Shown one piece after another: positions 1-11,380 of a DNA stretch of 37,034 nt (positions are counted from its first letter, which is position 1; every line of letters starts with the position of its first letter). The stretch is from the NCBI GenBank assembly GCA_018398765.1, contig JAHBMJ010001033.1:1-37034 (forward strand), in the 5' to 3' direction. The position numbers and the translations under genes are program-made. The stretch is from Chromera velia (taxonomy: Eukaryota > Sar > Chromeraceae). The notes beneath the pieces are model-generated. The model had not been told where the DNA came from. It did no database searches and worked only from the letters and a program-made list of their open reading frames with translations.

Positions 1-1862
1 ATACAATAGAACACCCTATGTTATTCCTATATTTCAAAGTCCAAAATGATGTTAAAGTCCGGTAGGTCTCATTATGTCATGACCACCAACGAATCACTAA
101 ATCTGCCAATACATCACCATTGATTCACCTAAAATCTAAACAGCAGAACACAGATTCTGCTTACAATATTCATAACAAGATCATAAAAAGGTTCCACCAC
201 TTCAAGCCTAGTCGTCTTTCTTGATTCTCCCCCCCCCCTGACCGGCGTCCAGTGTTTATGAGTGTGGATATGTATCAATGTATGTATCGGTGTGTTCATA
301 TGTATTCTAGTGTATTGGTAGGAGCGAAGGCAAAAAGGTATGAAAGGAACACAGTAGCCGGTTGACAATATATAAAAAGAGAACGATGTGTTTCCGTTTA
401 CAGAAAAGCGTGGTAATCATTTGTAATAAAGTGAAATGATCGAAGGGAAGCAGTATAGAGATGATGTATCGAATTTTTTTACCCAGTGCTGAGTAAAAAA
501 ATTTGATGCGTCCTTGCATGCGGAGTTTGAGATAGAAGGGAGAGGAAAAAAATTGTACGGAGAGGGCTGAGAGGGGAAAAGCGGGGAGAAGAATGAACCG
601 AATTCTTTGGAGACTCAGAACAAATCGCGTTTAATCAGGGCACTTTTTAATTCGTTCCTTTGCTCATTTGGATAATTTGTTCACTTGTCCAGCAGTTGTC
701 AAATTCGATCGATGAATGTAGATTTGTGATTGGTCGTTGCATATTTGGGGTGTATATGCTTCTGTGCTATGCTGTCAATATTAATAAATTGTGCTGTCAT
801 GGATCCGTGGTCGTACGCCATACAGGGTCGCCGGTTGGTGAATTTTTGATCGATTGTTGTTTTTGATTGCAAATACAGCGGACTGGGGGTCATGGACAGC
901 ATCAAATTGTACAGTATAATTAATATTATTAATCATAAAAAGGGAAACCCGGTCCGATATATTCCGATGTGCTGAAATTGAAAGTTGTAACTGCATGAAT
1001 GAAGGGTAAAGCCTTACGAAGGAAGGGAGACATATGTAGAAAGTATTGACTGTTAGAATACTGTTGGATTCTTTCGTTTTTAGCTTCGTTGGGTTTCTTT
1101 TTTTTTCTTTCTCGTGTCTCTCCTTTCCGTTCTTTTGATCGATTCAGTCTCTATCCAAAACTAACAACCTAGTAAAAAATATATAGCAAGTGACTGACTA
1201 TATATAGAGTCTGAAACTTTGAGAGTATAGGATGTACCGCCCTAATAATCTGAAAATCCATAAGTAATAAGCAAAAATAAGAAAAAATTCTCAAAAAAAA
1301 TTATATTAATACTTTAGAGCTAGAAAATCGATAAGACTTTGACTTGCATGCATGGACTGCCAGGAGCTAGGCTCCACCGGCTTAGCCAACCCATTCATTT
1401 ATTCATTCACTACATCATTTGCTTTATGGCGTGACATGGTTGGCAGCTAGGTTGGCAGTCAACATTACATGAAACAGCCTAGGAAACAGCCTCGCTCATG
1501 TATACTAGCATGCGCAAGCATGTCCTACCAGAAGTGGAAGAGTTCAAGAAGAAATGTAGTTGTTAAGCTAATTGCGAAATATTGCTGAGTGGGGGTCCAT
1601 CTTTAACAATCTGCCTTGCATGTCGTAACTTGCCGAACGCTAGACGCCTATTACTATAGGCCTGCCTATTATGGGCCGATGACGATAGCGTATAATGATT
1701 AATGATGATGATGATGATGATTCCTGAGTAGTTCTCCAGGTAGTTCTGAGAGTAAAAAAATATGGTATAGTAGTTATTATATATAATTAATAAAACTTTA
1801 ATGACAGATAGAACGTGATTTTAACTACACTTAGACTTTAAGAGTTACCCGAATAGCACAGT

Positions 1863-1937
1863 AACTTTAGGGTCCAAGACCCCCTAAAGTTATCGTACTT
1901 TAGTAACTTTGAGAGTTGCCCTAAAGTTACTAAAGTA
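1863..1937. repeat. Two adjacent perfect hairpins
   Basis: Bases 1863-1872 (AACTTTAGGG) pair with 1882-1891 across a 9-base loop. Bases 1896-1910 (TACTTTAGTAACTTT) pair perfectly with 1923-1937 across a 12-base loop. The two stems share the ACTTTAG core, suggesting derivation from one palindromic repeat. Confidence 0.7.
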
Positions 1938-2189
1938 TAGTAGAAAGGTTCTGCTATCATAGTAAAACTAGTATGTACACAGTTTTTTTCACTAGTGTAA
2001 CACTATTTTAAAATGTTTTTTCTGCTTCAGACATGCAGCAAAATGATTTAAAGCTATCAATTTAACAAAATAGACTAATACCATCACTTCAAAGACTTTT
2101 TTAAAGTCATCGCATAAGTCATCGTGCGTCACTACGGGAAAATTTAGTAAAAAATTGAGACCAACTATGACGTTTAACTGTCACAGCCA

Positions 2190-2545
2190 GACAGAGTCTC
2201 AAAGACAGACAAATAGACAGACAGATGTATAGACAGACAGACAGATAGATAGACAGACAGACAGACTCTATCATCTTTTCTTCACTTCACTTTTTCTGAA
2301 TCACCTCCTTTCTTTCTGACAGACAAACAGACAAGTAGGCACGCAGACAGACCGACAGACAGACAAACAGACAGTTACAGACAGTCTGAGACAGACAAAC
2401 AGACAGACACACAAATAAACAAACAAACAGACAGACAAACTCTATGTTTTTTCTTCTTTTCCCTTCTTTTCTTCACAAACACAGCAGACAACAGGCAGAC
2501 AGAAAGACAGACAGATAGATAGACAGATAGACAGATAGACAGACA
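2190..2545. repeat. CAGA/TAGA microsatellite clusters
   Basis: Interrupted (CAGA)n and (TAGA)n runs occupy about 2190-2270 and 2320-2545, separated by pyrimidine-rich spacers with CTTTT and TTTCTT blocks. The same CAGA class appears on the plus strand inside minus-strand introns elsewhere in the window. The ORF through this tract encodes only CLSV-type repeats and is not a gene. Confidence 0.85.
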
Positions 2546-3233
2546 CACTGAAAGCCTCTTGGGGGTACTTTCTTTCTTTCTTTCTTTCTTTTTCACTGAC
2601 GAATCACCGTTAGTTAATCAAACTGTGATTCAAACAGACAGACAGAGAGACAGACAAACAAATAGACAGAGACGGTTATTAACCATGCGGAGACGCACAG
2701 GAACAGCCCCGAAAAGTCTTTGAACATATGGTCTAGAAAAGAGTTAAATTACTGTAACTTAACCCCTCTAACAAGCTAAAAAAAGCTGTCGGTAACCAAT
2801 AAAAAGTTACGTAATTCTGGTAACCCAACTTTTTTGTAAAAGTCCTTTAGTAACTTTTAAGGTCCAAGTGTAATTTAAACACTGATTTACCTTATTTTGC
2901 TTATAAAGCTCGAAATATGTAAAATTCAGTATTATTCAGACATTGACAAACAAACTGTCTGTCTTTCTTTGGAACTTTATTACATTAAAATTAGAGTGTA
3001 GTCACGTAGTAGTATATGTACTATATCACTAGCTATATCATTATTACACTTACTTATTTGTGCATGCATGCTTATTATAGCCTGATTCTTAAGTTATACA
3101 CGGCTTGCGGCATACTATTTATATAATATAATCTTGCTTTTTGAATATTTTTATATAATTAGCTAAATATGATATCAGCCTTGAATTTGTAAACGAATCA
3201 TACAGATATGTATTGCATTATTTATAGAGATTG

Positions 3234-3428
3234 ATGTCATGCTGCAATCAAGGCTATTATCAAGCCGTCTCTAGGCCTGGAGTGCCAGTGGCTAGCTGGA
3301 GATTCGACGGAAAAGGGGAAAAAATCACTTTGGCTGACCAACAGGAAGCGGCCCTGCTAGCGGCCCTGCCTAATAAAGATCGATGCACCAATCGAGGCGA
3401 GCGCCTTTCATCGACCATTCATGCATGA
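3234..3428 (+). CDS. Possible small ORF or exon, unknown
   Basis: A 64-residue ORF begins at an ATG in 3234 and ends in TGA at 3426-3428. I do not recognise it. Its composition is balanced, with a segment near residues 17-45 (SWRFDGKGEKITLADQQEAA) that looks more protein-like than the low-complexity ORFs around it. It lies exactly where the AT-rich block gives way to genic DNA. There is no partner exon, signal peptide or domain. It may be a chance ORF or a lone exon of a decayed gene. Confidence 0.22.
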   Translation: MSCCNQGYYQAVSRPGVPVASWRFDGKGEKITLADQQEAALLAALPNKDRCTNRGERLSSTIHA

Positions 3429-3446
3429 GAGGAAAAGCTAGAGAGA

Positions 3447-3491
<45 letters not shown>

Positions 3492-6400
3492 TCTTTGATT
3501 GACATCACTTGCTTGCATATGGTTGCCCCATCCCTTTCCCCTTCGCCCCAACTTATCCATCTGGTAAGCGGTTTAAATCGCGCTCATGACTACTCATACA
3601 TGCAGGACCACACCTGCACGCACTCATTCGCGTAATTACGTGTTGATTCAGCAAGGTGGGCGTGCCGATTGCAGTTTATTTAAATTACTTGAAAGTTTGT
3701 TCGACCGTGTCTTCGATATCCCCTTGCCCCCCTCCTCTTCCCTGAACGGTGACCCCTCTTCTCCTACACAGCCAGCCAGAGAGGCTCTCCGCATGCCTGC
3801 CTGCCTGCTTGCTTGCCCGCCAGCAGTTATTTCCCATCGATCCACTCCGATGGATGGACGGAGACGGTGAGGCAAAGACCTGTCGTTTTGTCTCGTCAAT
3901 GACAAGCGCTGCAACTGCCTGTAGGGAGGGAGCCATCCATACGGTAGACGGACAGACAGGCACAGAGAGAGACAACTTGTTCGGACGAGAGCGCTGCCTA
4001 ACGGTCTGCGTAGACAGACAGGAAGAAACGAAAGGAAGAAGAGGGGTGCGACTGACAGATAGACAATCAATCGTCACTTGAAAGGAACTCAGGTGAACGA
4101 GAGAGAGAGAGGCTGGAGGGGAGGGGAGGGGGAGCGCATGCAGAGAAGGAAGGAAGGACGGACGCCTCTGTCCCCCATTCAACCCCCTTCGGGCCTTCCT
4201 GTTCTTACCTACGTCTTTGCCCTCATCCCGGCGTGCCCCTAACACTTCACTCCCTCTCGTCCCTCTCTTCACAGGGACATGTAGAGAGCCCTCGAGAGTC
4301 TGCATGTGGGGGGGGCGGTTTGATGTGATGAGGGGTTGAACAAATGAGGAAACCGCGACTTCACCCACTCACCTCCAGGCAGGAGGGCAGGCATAATCTA
4401 AGCGCGGTTGAAAAGCGTTCTCTCTTTCTCACCTGCATCTGAGTGCAAGGCCGGTCAAGCAGCCAGTCAGGAAGGATCGTGAAGGGACATGCATACAAAC
4501 GGAGGCAGGCAGACCCATGTCAGAAGGAAGATTCACTCACTCACTACATGCCAATTAAGAGAATGAATGAATGCTCCGATGCCGAACAGACAGACAGATG
4601 AACGATTGATCGATCGACCTTTCTCCCATGTCTCTCTCCCTATGGAGAGTCATTCTTCGGAGAATTCTGTGATCGCTCTCGTCTCTGTCACCGGATCAAT
4701 GGATAAATAAATACATGCACAGATACAGACACTGACACAGACGCTTGAATGCAATTAAAAGCGTTCGCCCCCCCCTCTTCTCGTTTTACCCCCTCACTCT
4801 TCTGGACCAGAACGAAGAAAACAAAACAAAACTCTGTGCGATTGATTGATATTTCACTGTTCGTCAGTGTGCAGCAACTTTTCATTCCTTCGTACAAAAT
4901 GGATGGATGGAAGGAAGGAAAATGCCCTTTTGGCATGCAGGCATCGATCCAACTGACTCACTGATCATCTTTTCATTGACTGACTGACTGACTGACTGAC
5001 TGGCTGATCCTTTTTCTTTTTTCTCTCATAACACCGGAAGAAGAAGAGATGGCAGAACCGAAAGAAATGAGAACCCAAAGATAAGAGCGTGGATAGGAAG
5101 GAACATAACATGAAAGCACAAAGAGAAGTCAGGGGGTGAGTAACTTGAGAAATGTCTGATTTCATTGCCCTGTCTCACCCCCCAACCCTTGAGTCAGACA
5201 ATTAGACCTAGGAGTAAAAAACTACACCCCCCCGGTCGTTGAAGCAAACCCAACCCCCCCCCCCTTTTCCCTTTGTCGAACCCTCTCCCTGGGTTGATTC
5301 CCTTTCGCTTTCTCCCGCCCTTTTGTTCACAAATCAAGGAAATTCAATTCAGGGACCCAGGCAGGCAGTCTACTTCGATCAGCATCTGAATGTCGCCCCC
5401 TTGACCGCTCACTCATGTGCCCCAACGCCCTTTCATTTTCTTTCGATCGATCGATCGAAGCATCTTCCGAACGTTCCTTCGTTTATGCCGCCATGGATGG
5501 ACTTTGCCACATGCCCCTTTCCTTTCGGGTTTCTTTGGCCTCCGCCCCTTCCTTCCTTCCGTCTTTCACAAAGGAGGAAGGGAGGGCCAAAGAAGGTGCA
5601 AGCACAAGCTTGCAAGGATGGATGGATCTTCTTCTTGCGTGAACTGACCGACCGACCGAAGCGATGAAATCAATGAATGAATGAATAATTGAAAAAATAC
5701 CAACCACAACAATCCCGCCGGAGTGAGGGAGAAGTAGAAAAAGAAGGACACGGATCGATACCTTTGCTGCATCCATTCCCTCCTCCCTCCCTCCCTCCTC
5801 CCCCCTGTGAGGGAATCTGCACAAGCTCCCTCCACTCCCCATGGCTCCACCGCGGCTGGCTCATCCATTTATCAACACCCTCCCTCCCCCGCCTTCTTTC
5901 TTTCTTGTGCGACCAACAAAGACGAAAAAAAGGAGTGAGAGAGAAGGAGGGAATGAAGGGAGGACGGAAGGACAGAAAGAGCGGCCAGGGAGGGTACCGG
6001 CCCCCCCACCCTATTATTATCTCCTTGCTTTTCCTTTTTCTTTTCTGTCCCCTCAGCAGGAGACCCTTCTTCTTTCCTTTCCTTTCCTTTCCTTTCCTTT
6101 CTCTCCCCCCTCTTCCTTCCTTCCTTCCTTCCTTCCGTCTCCCCTCCCACAGTGAATCGAGAAAAGGGAGGGAGAATGACAAAAACAGAAACAAGCGAAG
6201 GTGCAATGGGTGCGAATAGACAGGCAGTCTTAGCAAGAAGGAGACAGGAAACGAAGCAGTGAAGACAGAAAGGAGAAGGGTTGATGTCTGTCGACCCTGA
6301 ATCGATCCCTCCATTCACCCAATCATTCATCTTCCGATCTGCACATCTGTCTGTGGCCACCCTCCCTCCCTCCCCCCCTCCGGCTCACTCATTCATTCCT

Positions 6401-6630
6401 TTATTCATGCATGCGAAAGACTCAATCCACACCAACCTCACACACACATCCATTCCCCCCCTTTCCCCTTTCCCAGATCCCATTCAGTACCTCACGCAGT
6501 CAACACGGACAACATACAGAGGGGCACGCCACTTTCCTTCTACATCGACACATTTCTCACTCCCACAAGAAGTGTACATACATGTCCAATCTCATGTCAT
6601 GTCACGCAGGTCTATCTGATCTGGTCTCAG
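3429..6630. other. Microsatellite-rich intergenic region
   Basis: The stretch holds a (GA)n tract at 3441-3488, (GACT)n at about 4978-5003, and CCTTCC/CTTTC pyrimidine runs on the plus strand from about 5750 to 6140. Several ORFs of 100-227 codons cross it, but they encode Ser/Leu/Pro or Arg/Glu/Gly monotony created by the repeats. Apart from the candidate exon at 4209-4299, I see no supportable gene. It ends just past the 3' end of the zinc-finger gene. Confidence 0.6.
4209..4299 (-). CDS. Candidate internal exon, unknown
   Basis: On the minus strand a 91-base segment is bounded by a pyrimidine-rich acceptor (run of C, then ACATGCAG) before 4299 and a good donor (GTAAGA) starting at 4208. 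Only phase 0 entry is free of stops, giving about 30 codons with a mixed sequence containing LEGSLHVPVKRGTRG. About 70 bases further 5' another donor (GTGAGT) follows CTGCCTGGAG and would deliver phase 0. I could not connect it to a downstream exon of the right phase, so it remains an isolated candidate. Confidence 0.2.
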
Positions 6631-8336
6631 TCAGTAAAACCGCCCCCCCATCGCCCCCCCATGCCCGTGCAACCCTGTGCTCTGTCGTGAGTGGACGCTC
6701 CCTCCCACCGACCCCGTGCCTGTCCCTGCATTCGCCAGAGCAGAGACGGGTGTGGGAACGTGAGGAGACGCCATCCCCTCCCCGAAGCCCCCAAGTGCCC
6801 CCTGGGGACTCTGCTGTTGCAAAGGGAACCCCCTGAAGCCCGGGGGTAAATTGCCCAATCCCATCACACCCCCGTGAGGTTCCATCAGGAAGGAGGGCAG
6901 CAAAGAGACCGGCTGGTAGGGAAAACTGCCCGGTGTGCCTGGCTCGGGACTCTCACAGTTCGTTGGCGACGGTGCCGTGTCGTTGTTGTACACTGTTGTC
7001 ATGGCACTCCAATTTCTTCTGTGCCCTGCGTGCCCGTGCAATCCCCCTAGGCTGACTGGGTGTGGAGGACCCCCCATGTCGAGCTCCTGGAATCCCATTG
7101 CGAGGGTTGAGGCAGAAGGGTCAAAGGACAACGGCACGATGCCGTGGACGGAGGAGCCGTCATGAGAAGACCCGGGGGGAGGGGGCGCTCCCCCCCGAAG
7201 GACGGAAAGGAGGTCGGCAGCTGCACTTCGTGGGGGGAAAGACGAGGGGGGAGGGGGCGGAACTCTTCCCCCAGGCGGAGGCGGCTGCTGATGCTGAGGG
7301 TGCCCCCCCCCCAACGCATGGGCCATGGGGGGAATCATCTGGAAGGCCCGGCTGCCCGGCTCGATTGGGCCCTTGTTGGCACCCGACCATGTGTGGGCCC
7401 TGGCATGCCCCCCCGCATGCAGAGGGCCCCCAAGACCAGGCGAAGGCGGCGGGGCGTGAGCGGAAGGCGGAATAGGTGCAGCTGGTGGCGGAACGACAGT
7501 TGGAAGCACAATGGGCCCAGCAGGTGACTGATGGGGCTGCGGGTTCGCGGCCCTCACGCCTGCAGCCCCCCTCGCAGACACGTTCGGGTGCCCGTATTTC
7601 TGGAGAACTTTCATGGCCCAGTCCGCTTTCGGCCTCAAGGCAGCACGTTCGAGCAGCTTTTCGAGTTTCGCTCCTTGCACCCGTCTGCAGAGCCCACACA
7701 CACACACACACACACATACACACAAATACACGACAGCTGTAAGTGTATTGGGCATTTTCTTATGACTCTGATACAGAGAAACTTCAGCAAAGCAGACAGT
7801 CACTTGAGCAAAATAAATGAACAACTCGACAAAAAGTGCCATGAGGATATGTTGTGCTGCATGCACCTGTAGGCAGGAAGGCCGGACGAGGAAGGAAAGT
7901 CGGACTCAGTCGGGCAGACCGACTCTTTCGTGGTTGCCTTCCTTCCAGGGAGCGGGGAGAGAGAGAAAGGAGAAGGAGTGCCGATCAACATTCAAGAGAA
8001 GACCACAGCGTACACTTAAAACACGCGCACAATTGGAAAAACAGCGAGGGGTGGGGAGGAGAATGGAGAAAAAACACACAGACAGGAGAGGCAGAGAGTG
8101 AGTATTCCTGCTGTTTTGTTTCTGCCGACTGACTGACTTGTTTTTCCTCTTCTTCTTCTCATGATCTTCATGGCAGAACGGACACTCCACACCGTTGCGG
8201 CATCCCTTGGAATGATAGAACACGCAGGGGCGACACGTGCCTGCACCACCAAAGAGAAGAGAAGAGAAGACAAAGTCAACAACACATTTCGATCCGTTCA
8301 CTTTACGCGCACACAGGCACACGCACGCACGCACGC

Positions 8337-8380
<44 letters not shown>

Positions 8381-10233
8381 GCACGCACGCACACACACAC
8401 AGGCACACACACACGCGCACGCACGCACGCACTACTGTTTTCTTTCTGCTTCCTTCGTGCGGGTGCACAATCATTCTCAGGCAGCTAGGGCAATGAATGT
8501 GCATTCACTCACCAGTCGTCATCAGCTCACGCACATATGTGTGTGGATATTGATATACACATGTTTGCATACAAAGAGAACGAACGATAGATATGCACAT
8601 GCGCGTGCGTCCCCTCGTGCCCACCTGCTGCATGTTCCCTGCTTCCAACGGAGAGGAAACCGTCTTCCGTTCTCTCTTGGTTCGGGTCCCCTGCCCTGAC
8701 GACCCCCTCCTCCCTCTCTCCCAAGTCTTCCTCTTCCTCCTCATCCTCGTCGTCACTCTCCCCCTCAACCAATTCTGCATCATCTGCGTCCTCAGCCGGC
8801 TCCCCCTCTGCTGAGGCTACTGCCTCGGCTCTTCGCGGCTGTTTGTCGCTACCCTCCTCCGGACCCTCCTCTACAGCTTTTGACCTCCTTTCGCCTGGGC
8901 TGAGGTTAGTGCCTCGGTTGGAAGATTCACAGCAACGTCCAACCTGCAGACACGAGGGAGGGAGGGGGAGGGGAGACGCTGAACGAAAAACGAGGGAGGG
9001 AAAGAGGGAGGGAGGTTGTGCAATTCGTCGATCAGTGCGTGGGGAAGTGCAGGAAGGGATGAGACGAAAGAAAGCGAGCATGGGCAATCTAGCCATGCTC
9101 ATTGGGAGAGCTAGGCGCGAGGAGAGAAACGGGCGCCCGGGCGTCTGCATGAGTGGATCGAACGGAGACGAAATGGGAACGCGGGAGGAACAGAAGAGAA
9201 GAGACGGGTATTTATTCGAAGTAAAAGAGTGCGAAGGCGTGTGTATGTGTGTGTGTGTATGTGTGCTTGGAAGGGCGTCGATTCGATGTGTGAAAACGCA
9301 GAGACGCTTGTTTGGAAAATTGGGGGGCTGAAGGGGGGTATGGGGGAAGGTGGAGGGGGGGAGACGGGTGTCTGACAGAAAAGGAGACGGAAAGGATCTC
9401 AAAAAAGAAAGAAAGAAAACATGCCTGCAGCTGACCGACCGACCGACCTGACTCCTCACAGGACTGCCCCCCAAAACAGGACAGTGTGTAGAGGCAGAAG
9501 CCTTGGAGATGGTGCGAGAGTGTCCCTCTCTTTGGCGCCCCTCTCTTTGTTTGGAGGGCCCCGATGGACTCAGCTGGGGTCTCAGCATCTCTGCATCATC
9601 CATGCTGTGCCGTGCAGAACACGCCCCCGAGACCCCCCTGGAGCTGCGGAGACTGGCACGAGCTGCGGCTTTTCTAATGACTTCAGGTGCCCCCATAGTG
9701 TAAGAAATGCTCCGGAAGTGGGTGCGCCTTTTGACTGGCTGCTTTGAGGAGGCAGCAGTCGGGGAGACGCACTCTCCTTCTTTGAGAGGAAAAGGGACGG
9801 AATCCGGTCGGAAAAGAGCAGGGATCATTTTGACAGGCGTGTCTTCGTCTGAGAGGAGGTGTTCTGCTTCGTCTCCTTTCTCTGCCCCACCCTCTGGCTT
9901 TTTCACAAGCTCGTCAGCTGACACAGTGCGCTTCAGGGCAACTTTATCCTCCTCCACCAACTCAGACGGATACTCAACCAGACCGTCCCCCGCCTTGGAA
10001 TTCCTCGGCATCAACCACCGAGGCTGGTTTGGCCTGCCCCCTTCCGACAGGTGCTTCTTCATATCATACTTGTCTGTGTTCACATCCACGTGAATGAAGC
10101 CGTACCGCGTGACTACTGCATACTGAGCACAAAGAACGTCCAAGGCATTCAGAGAGCTCTCATTGCTGGCCCTGGACTCCCGTGGGGGCGGCTGGGCAGC
10201 AAGACCCTTGGCCTCAGTGCCCACAGAAGCCAT
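6631..10233 (-). CDS. CCCH-type zinc-finger protein, four exons
   Basis: Exons run 10233-9460, 8943-8625, 8240-8138 and 7684-6631. Phases agree at every junction (0, 1, 2), giving 2250 bases and 749 residues ending in TGA. The donors are GTGAGG, GTGGGC and GTCAGT; the acceptors are CTGCAG, GTGCAG and CTGCAG. Exon 3 encodes the single zinc finger: C370, C378, C384 and H388 in C-x7-C-x5-C-x3-H spacing, flanked by extra cysteines C367 and C387 and followed by a basic EKKKRKNK stretch. An acidic run (DDEDEEEEE) lies near residues 321-331. The N-terminal 258 residues include a mixed LCAQYAVVTRYGFIHVDV segment and a Ser/Arg-rich region. The C-terminal 350 residues open with a short predicted helix (GAKLEKLLERAALRPKADW) and are then Pro/Gly/His-rich and probably disordered. 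CCCH fingers normally bind RNA, so a role in mRNA fate is likely but inferred. The finger style is typical of alveolates. The 516-base first intron is in frame and stop-free, so its removal rests on splice motifs and on the collapse to low complexity inside it. Confidence 0.82.
8309..8431. repeat. (CA)n/(GCAC)n microsatellite in zinc-finger gene intron 2
   Basis: Alternating CA dinucleotide and GCAC tetranucleotide runs fill about 120 bases. On the transcribed strand this is (TG)n/(TGCG)n. It sits inside the 384-base intron between the acidic exon and the zinc-finger exon, about 70 bases upstream of that exon's acceptor in the transcript. ORFs reading HTHTHT or CVCVCV here are repeat artefacts. 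Confidence 0.9.
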
Positions 10234-10942
10234 CGCTCTCTGTTGTGATCTGCTCTGGTCAGGTCTGGTCTGGTCGCTCTGGGGGAGTACAAATTGGTGC
10301 GAATTGTTTTCTTCTCTGGCCGGCTATTCTCTGACAAGGCGCACTCTTTTGGAAACGCCTGGACAAAGGAGAAGGCCAAAAAGAAGTGAGAAAGAAGAAA
10401 AACTGACAAAGGGATCAAGCTTACAGAAGAGCTCGTGTCGCGAGGAGATGTAAGGCGGCTCAACTCGTGTATCACTACCCGTTGGTGGTCTTGGAATGCA
10501 CTGTCTGCATGTGGTCTCTCTGCAGAATGACTGACCGACTCCCGCCTTTCTCCAAAAGATATGCGGCAAGCCGATTTTACTGATTATAGACTCGTCTAAA
10601 TTCTCACCCAAAGTGGCCCGCCGCCCGGCCGCGCGGCGGCGCGCGCGGCCGGAATTTGGATTCGCGGCGGCGCGGCTAGGCGCGGCAGCGTTAATTAAGC
10701 CGACAGAAGGACTAAGTAAGACTAAGCAGGACACACATTAACACATATGGAGTAGTATGGAGTTAGTCTAGCTGTTTCACCTAGTTCCGCTTATGTACAG
10801 ACTAATTAAGACGAATACACACCCATGAGGACGGACTAGGACGGACGCGGAAATGGGGGACGGACATAGAAAATATAGTAAAAAAAGGGCAGACTCCAGG
10901 GCAACGATTAAAAACATTGAGCAATCTTAGATACTATATCAA
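10234..10942. other. Upstream region of the zinc-finger gene
   Basis: This is about 700 bases between the start codon of the minus-strand zinc-finger gene and the first LTR. It would hold that gene's promoter, but I see no TATA box or other motif I can defend. A very GC-rich CpG-dense patch sits at about 10616-10690. From about 10720 the sequence becomes AT-rich and leads into the retroelement. Confidence 0.5.
10616..10690. promoter_or_regulatory. GC/CpG-dense patch
   Basis: About 75 bases are composed almost entirely of CG, GGC and GCC units with overlapping short palindromes. It lies about 400 bases upstream of the zinc-finger gene start. The high CpG density stands out because the neighbouring retroelement has clearly lost CpG by transition. 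This could mark an unmethylated promoter island, but that is an inference from composition only. Confidence 0.3.
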
Positions 10943-11318
10943 AGTTGAGACATAGGGTGTCAGTCGTTCCGTCTGTGTATACGCAGGAAGGCCAAGCCGC
11001 GGGGCGGGCCGGGGGCAAGCCGTTGCGCGCACCCTGGGCCGCAGGTGAATTTGATTAACCACCACGCGCGCATTCGATTCAGTGCCGCGCCGTGCGAATT
11101 TCAGCTCCGTCGAAATCATTTGACTTCATTGATTACTTCAGGCAACATCTGTTGGACTCTGCGTATACTCCAGACTCACAGACTTCCCATAAAGAGCTCT
11201 GAAGGAAGAAAACCGCCACACTCACTACTCTACTCTACGTATGCTCCAGACTCACAGACTTCCCATAAAGAGCTCTGATGGAAGAAAGCCGCCACACTCA
11301 CTACTCTACTCCATTACT
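10943..11318 (+). repeat. 5' LTR of element 1
   Basis: This 376-base repeat matches 13292-13667 without any indel. It begins AGTTGAGACATAGGG and ends CTCTACTCCATTACT. The ends do not follow TG...CA unless a few bases are trimmed (TGAGACA start, CTCCA end). It carries a GC-rich CpG-dense block near its start and a 76-base tandem duplication near its end. Hand alignment to the 3' LTR gives 18 substitutions, 17 of them transitions. Confidence 0.85.
11162..11313 (+). repeat. 76-base tandem duplication inside the LTR
   Basis: Units at 11162-11237 and 11238-11313 are near-identical, each starting CGTAT(A/G)CTCCAGACTC and containing a TAAAGAGCTCTGA palindrome-like core. The same pair of units is present in the 3' LTR, so the duplication predates this insertion and belongs to the family. 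Being LTR-internal and near its end, it could be a regulatory or R/U5 repeat. Confidence 0.8.
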
Positions 11319-11380
11319 GCGGTTAACAGGAAGGCTCTTCTCTTGAACTCATCTTCATCTTCTGATTTGATTCTTCAATC

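Larger units (their letters stand above)
1819..2879. mobile_element. Degenerate inverted-repeat (MITE-like) element
   Basis: The roughly 30-base segments at 1819-1848 and 2850-2879 are imperfect inverted repeats of each other. Both read, outward in, as a TTTAA start, an ACACTT core, then TTAA(G/A)AGTTAC. The interior holds two perfect short hairpins and is otherwise filled by CAGA/TAGA microsatellites. No ORF for a transposase is present. I see no clean target-site duplication, so the ends are approximate. This could be an old non-autonomous DNA transposon that gained microsatellite expansions, or simply repeats that happen to pair. Confidence 0.4.
1..3233. other. AT-rich, gene-poor leading region
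   Basis: No convincing gene is visible on either strand. Short ORFs here lack splice sites, domains and balanced composition. The stretch is AT-rich with homopolymer runs, a (GAT)n run near 1700-1722, hairpins at 1863-1937, and long CAGA/TAGA microsatellites from about 2190 to 2680. It resembles the AT-rich repeat block at 29666-37034 and contrasts sharply with the GC-balanced genic DNA starting near 3230. Confidence 0.7.

Noticed and set aside
2190-2545. Regularly spaced CAGACAGA repeats as a possible CRISPR array
   Set aside because: They are tetranucleotide microsatellites without unique spacers of constant length, in a eukaryotic context.
5483-6360. ORFs of 100-214 codons on both strands
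   Set aside because: They are created by CCTTCC, CTTTC and CCCTCC repeats and encode Ser/Leu/Phe/Pro or Arg/Lys/Glu/Gly monotony with no splice-supported structure.
7047-7723. Long ORFs on the plus strand and other minus frames over the zinc-finger gene's last exon
   Set aside because: They are GC-rich shadows of the true frame, which is fixed by phase agreement across three introns.
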